Assembly (NCBI GenBank): GCA_016191995.1
Contig: JACPVA010000160.1
Location: forward strand, 1 to 38,851
Origin: Burkholderiales bacterium
Lineage (GTDB): Bacteria > Pseudomonadota > Gammaproteobacteria > Burkholderiales > Burkholderiaceae_C
DNA length: 38,851 nucleotides
Direction of reading: 5' to 3'
The notes under the pieces are model-generated. The model saw only the letters and a program-made list of their open reading frames with translations. It was not told the origin of the DNA and did no database searches. Position numbers and translations under genes: made by a program. Shown in pieces: positions 18,111-26,168 of the stretch (the first letter of the stretch is position 1; the number at the start of each line of letters is the position of its first letter).

Positions 18111-20311
18111 CGACTGCCGCGATGCCGCTGCACGCGCCGGGCGATGCACCGGCTGCGGCCGATGGCGCGGACCGGCCGCCCGAGGAGTTGCTGCTGCACG
18201 CGCTGCCCGACGCCGCCTGGCTCGTCGAGCTGCCCGCGCGCCGCGTCTGCGCGGTCAATGCGGCGGCCTGCGCGCTGCTCGGTCGCAACGCCGCCGAGCT
18301 GCGCGGTGCGCCCGCCGAACGTCTGCTCGCGACCCCCGAGGACCTCGCCTGGTGGGGCGAGCTGCGCAGCGCGCTGGCGGCCGGCCGTACGCCGCTGCCG
18401 CTGGACTCGGACACCGTGCTGCCCGGTGCGGACGGCCGCCTGCGCCACCTGCGCCGCGTCGCGCGGCCGCTCGGCGGTGCCACGGCAACGCACTGCCTGG
18501 TCGCGGTGCAGGATGCGAGCGCCGCCAAGGAGGCGCAGGCGCGGCTGGCCGAGGCGCTGGCCGAGCTGCGCGCGACCCTGGAGGCGACGGCCGACGGCAT
18601 CCTCGTGACCGGGCTGGACGGCCAGGTGCGGGGCTTCAACCGCCGCTTCGCCGAGCTGTGGGCCTTGCCGCCCGAGCTCGCCGAGGCCGGCCGCGGCGCC
18701 GACGTGCTGGCGTGGATGCGAGGCGCGCTGTGCGGCGCCGACGCGCGCCACCTTCTCGCACGAGCGGCCGAACCCGCGCTGCGCACCACCGAGCGCATCG
18801 CGCTGCGCTCCGGGCTGGTGCTCGAGCGCGTCTCGCAGCCACAGCTCAGCGCCGGGCGCACGATCGGCCGCGTCGACTCGTTTCGCGACCTGACCGAGCG
18901 GCTGCGTGCCGACGACCGCATCGATGCGCTGGCGCGCAGCGACGCGCTGACCGGGCTGCCGAACCGGCGCCAGATGGCCGCGCAGGTCGAGCACGCGGTG
19001 CGCACGATGCGCCACAGCGGTGATGCCTTCGCGCTGCTGATCGTCGACCTCGACCGCTTCCGCCGCATCAACGACACGCTGGGCTACGAGCATGGCGACC
19101 GCGTGCTGCGCGACGCCGGCGAGCGAATCCGGCGCGGCCTGCGCCAGGGCGACGAGATCGCGCGCACCGGCGGCGACCAGTTCGCGCTGCTGCTGCGCCA
19201 CGCCGACGCCGCTGCCGCCGAGGCCGCCGCCACGCGCGTGCTCGATGCGGTGGCGCGCCCCTGGCAGGCCGACGGCGAGCCGTTCACGCTGACCTGCAGC
19301 GTCGGCATCGCGCTATGCCCGGCGCACGGGCGCAGCGCCGACGAGCTGCTCGCGCACGCCGAGGCGGCAGTGCGACTGGCCAAGCTCGCCGGCAGCAACG
19401 GGCTGCGCTTCCACCAGCAGCATGGCGGCACCGACCTGCGCGCTCAGCTCCAGCTCGACCACGCGATGCGCCAGGCGCTGGCCGCCGGGCGCTTCCGGCT
19501 GCACTACCAGCCGCAGGTCTCGCTCGCCGACGGGCGCGTCGTCGGCGCCGAGGCCTTGCTGCGCTGGCGCGACCCGGCGCTCGGCGAGGTGTCGCCGTCG
19601 CGCTTCATCCCGGTGGCCGAGGACACCGGATTCGTCATCGCGCTCGGGGACTGGGTGCTCGGCCGCGCGGTGCACCAGGCCGCGCGCTGGCAGCGCAGCG
19701 GGCTGGAGTTGCCGGTGGCGGTCAACGTCTCGGCACTGCAGCTGCGCCAGCCGCAGTTTCTCGACCGGGTGCGCAATCTGCTGCGCGACCACGAACTGCC
19801 GCCGGCGCTGCTCGAGCTCGAGCTGACCGAGTCGATCCTGCTGCACGACACCGACCAGGCGCTGGCGCGGCTGCACGCGCTGGCCTCGACCGGCGTGCGG
19901 CTGGCGCTGGACGACTTCGGCGCCGGCTACTCGGGCATCGGCACGCTCAAGCAGCTCCCGCTGCACCGGCTCAAGCTCGACCGCGGCGTCGTCCAGGGCC
20001 TGCCCGACGATGCGCGCGACGCCGGCATCGCGCGCGCGACGGTGCAGCTCGCACATGCGCTGGGCATGGAGGTGGTCGCCGAAGGGGTGGAGACCGAGGC
20101 GCAGCGCCGCTTCGTCGCCGAGGCCGGCTGCGAGGTCTTCCAGGGCTTCCTGCACGCGCCGGCGCTGGACCCGATGAGCTTCGAGCGCCGGCTGCGCGAG
20201 TCCCAGCCGCGTCGCGCGCGGCCGCCGGCGCCGTCGTCGCGGCACGTCGCCGCCGACGCCACGGCGCGCGCGCGGCACCTCGCGCTCGTGCCGCCGCCGG
20301 ACGCGCGCTGA
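18107..20311 (+). CDS. PAS-GGDEF(degenerate)-EAL c-di-GMP phosphodiesterase
   Basis: A 734-residue cytoplasmic protein: two PAS-like regions (about 28-135 and 145-265), a GGDEF-type domain (about 280-440) and an EAL domain (about 450-700). The cyclase signature is GGDQF (355-359), replacing the metal-binding Glu with Gln, so cyclase activity is probably lost; an RQGD I-site (346-349) remains five residues before it. EAL motifs are intact: E482-A483-L484, NVSALQL, LTESILL, LDDFGAGYSG and VAEGVETEAQ. The net role is probably c-di-GMP breakdown gated by PAS input. It is coupled by ATGA to the HD-GYP gene. Confidence 0.94.
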   Translation: MTTAAMPLHAPGDAPAAADGADRPPEELLLHALPDAAWLVELPARRVCAVNAAACALLGRNAAELRGAPAERLLATPEDLAWWGELRSALAAGRTPLPLDSDTVLPGADGRLRHLRRVARPLGGATATHCLVAVQDASAAKEAQARLAEALAELRATLEATADGILVTGLDGQVRGFNRRFAELWALPPELAEAGRGADVLAWMRGALCGADARHLLARAAEPALRTTERIALRSGLVLERVSQPQLSAGRTIGRVDSFRDLTERLRADDRIDALARSDALTGLPNRRQMAAQVEHAVRTMRHSGDAFALLIVDLDRFRRINDTLGYEHGDRVLRDAGERIRRGLRQGDEIARTGGDQFALLLRHADAAAAEAAATRVLDAVARPWQADGEPFTLTCSVGIALCPAHGRSADELLAHAEAAVRLAKLAGSNGLRFHQQHGGTDLRAQLQLDHAMRQALAAGRFRLHYQPQVSLADGRVVGAEALLRWRDPALGEVSPSRFIPVAEDTGFVIALGDWVLGRAVHQAARWQRSGLELPVAVNVSALQLRQPQFLDRVRNLLRDHELPPALLELELTESILLHDTDQALARLHALASTGVRLALDDFGAGYSGIGTLKQLPLHRLKLDRGVVQGLPDDARDAGIARATVQLAHALGMEVVAEGVETEAQRRFVAEAGCEVFQGFLHAPALDPMSFERRLRESQPRRARPPAPSSRHVAADATARARHLALVPPPDAR

Positions 20312-20320
20312 GCTTCGTCG

Positions 20321-20341
20321 CCCCGGGGCGGCGCCCCGGGG
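20321..20341 (+). terminator. GC hairpin after the c-di-GMP operon
   Basis: CCCCGGGGC and GCCCCGGGG form a perfect 9-bp stem with a 3-nt loop, starting 10 bp after the GGDEF-EAL stop. No T-run follows, so it is a terminator-like hairpin that may act with Rho or protect the 3' end. Confidence 0.5.
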
Positions 20342-20472
20342 TCACGGGCGACTTCGCCAGCGCCCCGCTGCGGCCTGGGCAGCGCGCCCGTTGACCCGGC
20401 CCCGCGCGCTGCCCTCCCCGGGCCGCACCCCATGGCCGGCTGCGCCCGTCGTGCCGAGAATGCCGACCCGAG

Positions 20473-21744
20473 ATGCTCGAATCCCTCGTCGTCGACCGCG
20501 TCCGCTCACGCCTGGATGATCTCATCGCGCGCGGCGTGCCGCCGCTGGCGGTGGTGCTGCCGGGCGGGCAGGCGATCGGCCCTGCCGACGCCGCGGTACG
20601 GCTGGTGCTGCACGACGCCGCGCCGCTGGCCCACCTGGCCAGCGGCCGCATCGGCAGCCTGGCCGAGGACTGCGTCGAGGGCCGCATCGACATCGAGGGC
20701 CCGATGCGCGCGGTGATCGAAGTCGCAGGCGCCCTGGTGCGGCAGGACCCGACCGAGGCCCCCGGGCTCGCCGCTCCGCTGGACTGGTGGCGCGAGATGC
20801 TGCTGCGCGGTCGCTCGCTGCGCCGCCACCACGGCGAGGCCGACGCGCGCCAGGTGCAGCAGCACTACGACATCTCGGACGCCTTCTACGCGCTGTGGCT
20901 GGACCCGCGGCGCGTCTACTCCTGCGCCTACTTCCGCGATCCGTCGCTCGACCTGGCGGCGGCGCAGCAGGCCAAGCTGGAGCACATCTGCCGCAAGCTG
21001 CGGCTGCAGCCCGGCGAGCGATTCCTCGACATCGGCGCCGGCTGGGGCGCCCTGCTGCTGTGGGCGGCCGAGCATTACCGGGTGCAGGCGCTGGGCATCA
21101 CGCTGTCGCGCAACCAGCATGCGCATGTGACCCGGCTGATCGACGAGCGCGGGCTGCGCGGGCAGGTCGCGATGGAACTGCTCGACTACCGCGAGCTGCC
21201 CGAGGACCGGCCGTTCGACAAGATCGCCTCGGTGGGCATGTTCGAGCATGTCGGGCGCGCCAACCTGCCACGCTACTTCGCCAAGATCCACGCGCTGCTC
21301 GTGCCGGGCGGCCTGCTGCTCAACCACGGCATCACCGCCGGCGGCACGCGCAACTTCGGGCTGGGCGCCGGCATCGGCGAGTTCATCGAGCGCTACATCT
21401 TCCCCGGCGGCGAGCTGCTGCATATCTCGCATGTGCTGCGCGTGCTCGCCGACGCCGGGCTGGAAGGGCTGGACACCGAGAACCTGCGCCCGCACTATGC
21501 GCGCACGCTGTGGGCCTGGTCCGACGCGCTGGAGGCCAGGATCGACGAGGCGCGCACGATCGCCGGCGAGCGCACGGTACGCGCCTACCGGCTGTACCTG
21601 GCTGGCAGCGCGATGGCGTTCGAGCGCGGCTGGATGGCGCTGCACCAGACGCTGGCCTCGCGCCCGAGCGGCGAGCTGGCCGCCGGCCCGATGCGCGGCG
21701 CACAATCGCACTATCCCTTCAACCGCGACTACATGGCCGCATGA
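20473..21744 (+). CDS. Cyclopropane-fatty-acyl-phospholipid synthase family protein
   Basis: A 423-residue SAM-dependent methyltransferase of the CfaS family, which transfers a methylene group to unsaturated acyl chains of membrane phospholipids. Family marks are QQHYDISDAFYALWLD, the SAM site FLDIGAGWGALLL, a TLSRNQHAH segment, SVGMFEHVG and the active-site region YIFPGGELLHIS. The ATG at 20473 is 161 bp past the previous gene. Its stop overlaps the DUF1840 start as ATGA. A second, interrupted member of the family lies at 35199-36425; this one is uninterrupted. Confidence 0.93.
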   Translation: MLESLVVDRVRSRLDDLIARGVPPLAVVLPGGQAIGPADAAVRLVLHDAAPLAHLASGRIGSLAEDCVEGRIDIEGPMRAVIEVAGALVRQDPTEAPGLAAPLDWWREMLLRGRSLRRHHGEADARQVQQHYDISDAFYALWLDPRRVYSCAYFRDPSLDLAAAQQAKLEHICRKLRLQPGERFLDIGAGWGALLLWAAEHYRVQALGITLSRNQHAHVTRLIDERGLRGQVAMELLDYRELPEDRPFDKIASVGMFEHVGRANLPRYFAKIHALLVPGGLLLNHGITAGGTRNFGLGAGIGEFIERYIFPGGELLHISHVLRVLADAGLEGLDTENLRPHYARTLWAWSDALEARIDEARTIAGERTVRAYRLYLAGSAMAFERGWMALHQTLASRPSGELAAGPMRGAQSHYPFNRDYMAA

Positions 21745-22064
21745 TCTACAAATTCCGCTGCCAGGCCACCGGCGACCTCATCATGCTGGGGCCGCATGGC
21801 GACCACTTCCTGGCGCTGCTCGGGCGCGATCCCGCGCCCAAGGGCATCCTCGAGGTCGCGCACATGCCCCAGGCGCTGCGCCGCCTCGAAGCCGCGGTGC
21901 AGGCCGACGAGGCCGCGCGCGGCCGCCCGCGCGGCGACGACGAGGGCGAGGACGACGAGCGCCCCGGCGCCGACCCGATCCCGCTGCGCCAGCGCCTGTG
22001 GCCGATGGTCGAGATGATCCGCCAGGCGCAGGCGGCCGACCGGCCGATCGTCTGGGGCGTATAG
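21741..22064 (+). CDS. DUF1840 family protein
   Basis: A 107-residue soluble protein that I recognise as DUF1840, a small family frequent in Burkholderiales with no known function. It begins MIYKFRCQATGDLIMLGPHGD, has a highly acidic and basic central stretch (residues 57-75) and ends RPIVWGV. Translation is coupled to the CFA synthase by an ATGA overlap. Confidence 0.85.
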   Translation: MIYKFRCQATGDLIMLGPHGDHFLALLGRDPAPKGILEVAHMPQALRRLEAAVQADEAARGRPRGDDEGEDDERPGADPIPLRQRLWPMVEMIRQAQAADRPIVWGV

Positions 22065-22152
22065 GCCGCCGCCGGGCTCCGCCGGGACGCCGCCGGGACG
22101 CCGACAAGCAACGAACCGAGCGCCATCTCGGCGCCGACGAGGGAACGACGCC

Positions 22153-22785
22153 ATGGAACTGTGGAGCGAGAGCTGGACCAGCGGGGACTCGATCCCCGAA
22201 CGCTACGCCGCCGGCCGGCTTCTGCCCGACGGCAGCGTGGGCTTTTCCGACAACCTGAACCCGCACCTGGCCTGGAGCGGGCTGCCCGCGGGGGCGAAGT
22301 CGATGGTGCTGATCTGCCACGACTTCGACGTCCCGACCGAGGCCACCGACGTCAACCAGCCCGGGCGAGAGGTGCCGGCCGACCTGCCGCGCACCGACTT
22401 CTTCCACTGGGTGCTGATCGACCTGCCGCCGCGCCCGACGGTGATCGCCGAGGGCGAGTTCAGCCGCTGCTTCACGCCGCGCGGCAAACCCGGCCCGGGG
22501 ACGCCGCAGGGCGCGCGCCAGGGCCTGAACGACTATACGGGCTGGTTTGCCGGCGACGCGGCGATGGCGGGCCAGTACTTCGGCTACGACGGCCCGTTTC
22601 CGCCGTTCAACGACTCGCTCGTGCACCACTATGTCTTCACGCTGTACGCGGTCGACGTGGACCGGCTGCCGGTGCAGGGCGCCTTCACCGGCGCCCAGGT
22701 CCGCGCCGCGCTGGCCGGCCATGTGCTGGGCGAGGCGACCTTCTCGGGAACCTACACGCTGAACCGGCGGCTGAGGGGCGGCTGA
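22153..22785 (+). CDS. YbhB/YbcL-type PEBP-like protein
   Basis: A 210-residue member of the phosphatidylethanolamine-binding-protein-like family (bacterial YbhB/YbcL, 'Raf kinase inhibitor-like'). Signature segments are LNPHLAWSGLPAG, ICHDFDVPT, FFHWVLIDLP and YDGPFPPFND followed by HHYVFTLYAVD. No signal peptide is seen, so it is cytoplasmic. The biochemical role of the bacterial family is not settled. GAGGGA lies upstream of the ATG at 22153; the gene is 88 bp after DUF1840. Confidence 0.9.
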   Translation: MELWSESWTSGDSIPERYAAGRLLPDGSVGFSDNLNPHLAWSGLPAGAKSMVLICHDFDVPTEATDVNQPGREVPADLPRTDFFHWVLIDLPPRPTVIAEGEFSRCFTPRGKPGPGTPQGARQGLNDYTGWFAGDAAMAGQYFGYDGPFPPFNDSLVHHYVFTLYAVDVDRLPVQGAFTGAQVRAALAGHVLGEATFSGTYTLNRRLRGG

Positions 22786-23086
22786 AGCGGCCAGCGCCGG
22801 AGGCGGCGATGGTGGCGGCCCCGGACAGGTGATCCGGGACGACGCGCGACCGGCCCGGGGCAGGCCGCGCGGGAGCTGGCGCGCGGGCCGACCGCCCTTG
22901 CGCCGCCCCGGATCGCGTGAGCGATTTCGCGCAGACGCACGCGGTAACGGTTGCGCGATCCTGATGCGCGCCCGCGGCCCTCAAGAATCCGCCCGCGGCG
23001 CCGACAAACTGGGCTGACGTGGTGTCCCCGGCCCGCCCGATGGCGGCCGCGGGGGGACGTCGCCTCGCCCAGCCTGGAGACCCCGG
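22786..23086. promoter_or_regulatory. Intergenic region upstream of the minor-pilin operon
   Basis: This 301-bp region has no gene I can support. It holds GC-rich dyads near 22800-22870 and the sigma-28-like site at 22981-23007. GGAG precedes the first pilin ATG. I looked for a sigma-54 -24/-12 element because pilin genes often use one and found none with correct spacing. Confidence 0.5.
22981..23007 (+). promoter_or_regulatory. Candidate sigma-28 (FliA) promoter for the minor-pilin operon
   Basis: TCAAGAAT, an 11-bp spacer and GCCGACAA fit the sigma-28 consensus TAAAGTTT-N11-GCCGATAA with 7 of 8 matches in the -10 element. The predicted start near 23015 leaves a leader of about 70 nt before the PilE-like gene. 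It has exactly the spacing of the site at 16631-16657. Confidence 0.55.
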
Positions 23087-23527
23087 ATGCCCGCCGCCGC
23101 CGCCCGCCACCACCTGCCCACGCCGCGCCGCGCGCGCGGCTTCACGCTCGTCGAGCTGATGATCGTCGTCGCCGTGGTCGGCATCCTCGGCGCGATCGCC
23201 TACCCGTCGTTCATGGACCAGGTGCGCAAGGGGCGGCGCAGCGACGCGATGGACGCCAGCACCGCGGTGCTGCAGGCGCAGGAGCGCCGGCGCGCCAACC
23301 AGCCGAGCTACACCGCCAGCCTCGCCACCCTGGGGCTGGCCGCGACCAGCCCGGCGGGACGCTATGCGGTCGCGCTCGCGCTCGACGCCGCCGCGCCCGG
23401 GCGCAACTACACGATCACGCTGACCGGCCAGGGCGACCAGGCCAAGGATTCCGGCTGCGCCGCGCTGACGGTCACCGTGACCAACGGCAACCCCGCCTAC
23501 ACGCCGGCGAACTGCTGGAGGCGATGA
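23087..23527 (+). CDS. PilE-like type IV (minor) pilin
   Basis: A 146-residue prepilin. The prepilin peptidase site is RARG|FTLVELMIVVAVVGILG with Glu at +5 of the mature protein, then a short C-terminal domain with two Cys (DSGC near residue 124 and ANCW near 144) that could form the usual D-region disulfide. It resembles PilE minor pilins, which sit in the fimT-pilVWX cluster and prime pilus assembly. The leader is long (18 residues). The stop overlaps the next start region as ATGA. Confidence 0.88.
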   Translation: MPAAAARHHLPTPRRARGFTLVELMIVVAVVGILGAIAYPSFMDQVRKGRRSDAMDASTAVLQAQERRRANQPSYTASLATLGLAATSPAGRYAVALALDAAAPGRNYTITLTGQGDQAKDSGCAALTVTVTNGNPAYTPANCWRR

Positions 23528-23529
23528 AC

Positions 23530-23994
23530 ATGCACCGCTGCCGCCCGCCGCGTGGGCTGACGCTGATCGAGCTGATGGTCGTGATGGCCGTGCTCGCCAT
23601 CCTCGCGCTCGTCACCGTGCCGTCGTTCCGGGACCTGCTGGCGCGGCTGCGCGTCGAGGGCATCGGCAACGAGCTGGCGACCGACCTGCAGTACGCGCGC
23701 AGCGAGGCCCTGCGCCGCAATACCGCGGTCGCGCTCGCGACCAACGCGGGCGGCACCTCGTACACCATCGCCTTCGGCGCCAACGTGCTGAAGACGGTCA
23801 CCTTGCCCGCGGGCAGTTCGATCAGCGCCGGCACCACGGTCAGCTTCGAGCCGCTGCGCGGGCTGGCGCAGACGGCGACGTTGACCGTGGCCGCCAACGG
23901 CACCGCGACCACGCTGTCGGTCAACAGCGACCCGATGGGCCGCGTCACGCTGTGCTCGACCGGCGGCAAGTTCAAGGGGTATCCGACATGCTGA
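23530..23994 (+). CDS. fimT: FimT/GspH-type minor pseudopilin
   Basis: About 154 residues. The prepilin motif is PPRG|LTLIELMVVMAVLAILA with Glu at +5, followed by the GspH/FimT pattern FRDLLARLRVEGIGNELATDLQYARSEALRRN. FimT and FimU proteins are minor pilins; some bind DNA in natural transformation. An ATG at 23524 overlaps the previous stop (ATGA), but GGAGG at 23517-23521 is better spaced for the ATG at 23530, which I prefer; both are plausible. It overlaps pilW by 7 bp. Confidence 0.87.
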   Translation: MHRCRPPRGLTLIELMVVMAVLAILALVTVPSFRDLLARLRVEGIGNELATDLQYARSEALRRNTAVALATNAGGTSYTIAFGANVLKTVTLPAGSSISAGTTVSFEPLRGLAQTATLTVAANGTATTLSVNSDPMGRVTLCSTGGKFKGYPTC

Positions 23995-24695
23995 ATCCGC
24001 GGACCTGGCGCGCGCGCAGGCAGCGCGGCCTGTCGATCGTCGAGCTGCTGATCGGGGTGGCGGTGGGACTGATCGTGGTCGCTGGCGCGCTCAACATCTT
24101 CGCCAGCCACATGACCAACACGCGCACGATGATCCTGGAGACGCGCGTGATCCAGGACCTGCGCGCGCTGAACGAGCTCGTCGTGCGCGACCTGCGCCGC
24201 GCCGGCTACTGGGCGAATGCGATCGACGGCACGCGGGAGATCCCGGGCACCGGCGCCGGCGCGGCCAACCCCTACGCCGCGCTCGCCGCCGATGCCGATG
24301 CGGACCAGGTCGTCTACGCCTTCTCGCGCGACGAGGTCGAGAACGACACGCTGGATGCCGACGAGCAGTTCGGCTTCCGCTTCACCGCCGGCGCGGGCGG
24401 CAGCGCCGGCACGGTCGAGATGCAGACCGCCGACGGCACCTGGCAGCTGCTGACGAATCCGGCGCTGGTCGACATCGTCGAATTCTCGATCGCGCCGCAG
24501 GAGACCGTGATCCCGCTCGGCCACTTCTGCCCGACGCCTTGCGCGCCGGGGGCCGTGAACTGCCCGACGGTGACCGTCGGCCGCTACGACCTCGTCATCC
24601 GCGGCCGCGCCCGCGGCGAGCCGCAGATCGAGCGCGAGCTGCGATCGAGCGTACGCGTGCGCAACGACCGCGCCGCCGGTGTGTGCCCTGCCTGA
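23988..24695 (+). CDS. pilW: PilW-type minor pilin
   Basis: A 235-residue prepilin-like protein. The cleavage site is RQRG|LSIVELLIGVAVGLIV with Glu at +5, and the body resembles PilW: ALNELVVRDLRRAGYWANAI after the helix, then a mainly beta C-terminal domain with several cysteines (HFCPTPCAPGAVNCP). PilW belongs to the complex that initiates type IV pili. AAGGGG lies eight bases before the ATG at 23988; an earlier in-frame ATG is not needed. Confidence 0.9.
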   Translation: MLNPRTWRARRQRGLSIVELLIGVAVGLIVVAGALNIFASHMTNTRTMILETRVIQDLRALNELVVRDLRRAGYWANAIDGTREIPGTGAGAANPYAALAADADADQVVYAFSRDEVENDTLDADEQFGFRFTAGAGGSAGTVEMQTADGTWQLLTNPALVDIVEFSIAPQETVIPLGHFCPTPCAPGAVNCPTVTVGRYDLVIRGRARGEPQIERELRSSVRVRNDRAAGVCPA

Positions 24696-24706
24696 AGGAG
24701 CCCGCG

Positions 24707-26080
24707 ATGCCCACCCCCTTGCCGTCGACGATCCAACCGATCCCCCGCCCGGCGGCTCGCGCTGCACCTCGCGCGGCGGCGCACCCGCGCCGCCGGCAGC
24801 GCGGCGCCGGTGCGCTCGGCGTCACCGTGCTGCTGCTGCTGACGATGTCGGTCGTGGCGCTGTACCTGAACCGCGGGCTGCTGTTCGAGCAGCGGACCTC
24901 GGCCAACCAGCTTCGCGCCACCCAGGCCTTCGAGGCCGCCGAGGCAGGCATCGAGTGGGCCACCGGCATGCTCAATGCGCCGCAGGCGGTCGACGCCGCA
25001 TGCACGCTGAGCGCGGCCAGCGCGAGCGGATCGTTCCGCCGCCGCTACCTGCTGACCGACGCGACAACGACCGACTTCGCGATCGCGACCACCGTCCTGC
25101 CCGGGTGCAAGGTCGACGGCGGGGTGCTGACGGCCTGCAGCTGCCCGGCGGTGCCGGGCAGCGGGACGGCGGTCGCGGCGCTCGGCGCGGCGCAGCAGCC
25201 CGGCTTCACGGTGCGCTTCGAGACCGTCGTCACCGACCCTGCGACCGGTGCCACCGACCACGAGGCGGTGCGCGTCGTCGCCTGGGGCTGCGCGGCGCAG
25301 GCCGGCGCCTGCACCGCGGCGTCGGCCGCGGACCCGAATGCCGACGGTGTCGCCACCGTCTCGACGATCGTCAAGCTCGCGCCGGCGCTGCGCGCCGCGC
25401 CGGCCACGCCGCTGACCTGCGGGTTGAACTGCAACCTCAGCGGCTCGTACAACATCGTCAACCTCGACCCGCTGACCAACGGCATGCTCGTCAACGCGGG
25501 CGAGACGGTGACCCAGGGCGGCGGCGTGACGCTGACGACGCTGCCGGGCATGCCGGCGCAGAACTCGATCGTCGCCACGGACGACACGCTCAAGAACGTG
25601 GCCAGCGCCGACGCCGACTGCAGCAACTCGGGCATCTTCCAGCAGTATTTCGGCGCGCCGATCGAGGAGTATGCGAGCTCGCCATCGACCAAGAAGCTCT
25701 CCTGCGGATCGAGCGCCGACTGCACCAGCAAGCTGCTCGACGCCTACGACGACGGCTGGCGGTCGTTCTTCTTCGAGAGCGACGTCCAGCTCGCCGGCAA
25801 CCACACGCTGGGCAGCACGCTCGAGCCGGTGATCCTGGTCACCGAGAACAACCTCAAGATCACCGGCACCTGGGAGATCACCGGGCTGATCTTCTCCAAC
25901 AACTCCGAGTGGGACAACCTGGGTACCGGCAGCTCCAAGCTCAATGGTGCGCAGCTGTCCTGCGCCAACTACAAGAACAACGGCAACGGGACCATCACCT
26001 ACGACCCGGACGCGCTGCGCAATGCGCGCCGGATGTCGGCGACGCTGGTGCGCGTTCCCGGAAGCTGGCGCGACTGGTGA
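24707..26080 (+). CDS. pilX: PilX-type pilus assembly protein, unusually long
   Basis: A 457-residue protein with a PilX N-terminal pattern: QRGAGALGVTVLLLLTMSVV as the membrane helix and QAFEAAEAGIEWATGMLN after it. There is no Glu at the +5 position, which is normal for PilX/GspK-like initiators. PilX is usually about 170-200 residues; here a C-terminal region of about 250 residues follows, with paired Cys and beta-rich text (EPVILVTENNLKITGTWEI), ending RVPGSWRDW. This may act as a tip or adhesin-like domain. The start has AAGGAG (24695-24700) six bases upstream. Confidence 0.82.
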   Translation: MPTPLPSTIQPIPRPAARAAPRAAAHPRRRQRGAGALGVTVLLLLTMSVVALYLNRGLLFEQRTSANQLRATQAFEAAEAGIEWATGMLNAPQAVDAACTLSAASASGSFRRRYLLTDATTTDFAIATTVLPGCKVDGGVLTACSCPAVPGSGTAVAALGAAQQPGFTVRFETVVTDPATGATDHEAVRVVAWGCAAQAGACTAASAADPNADGVATVSTIVKLAPALRAAPATPLTCGLNCNLSGSYNIVNLDPLTNGMLVNAGETVTQGGGVTLTTLPGMPAQNSIVATDDTLKNVASADADCSNSGIFQQYFGAPIEEYASSPSTKKLSCGSSADCTSKLLDAYDDGWRSFFFESDVQLAGNHTLGSTLEPVILVTENNLKITGTWEITGLIFSNNSEWDNLGTGSSKLNGAQLSCANYKNNGNGTITYDPDALRNARRMSATLVRVPGSWRDW

Positions 26081-26168
26081 TCCCATGCCGTCGCAGCGCC
26101 ACCGAGCGCCGCCGCAAGCTAGCCCTTCGGCCCACCGCCCTCCCGCCCCCTCCGACGAGGTGACCCCC

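Noticed and set aside
22786..23086. Sigma-54 promoter for the pilin operon
   Set aside because: A TGGC and a TTGC occur in order, but the spacing is about 10 bp too long for a -24/-12 element.
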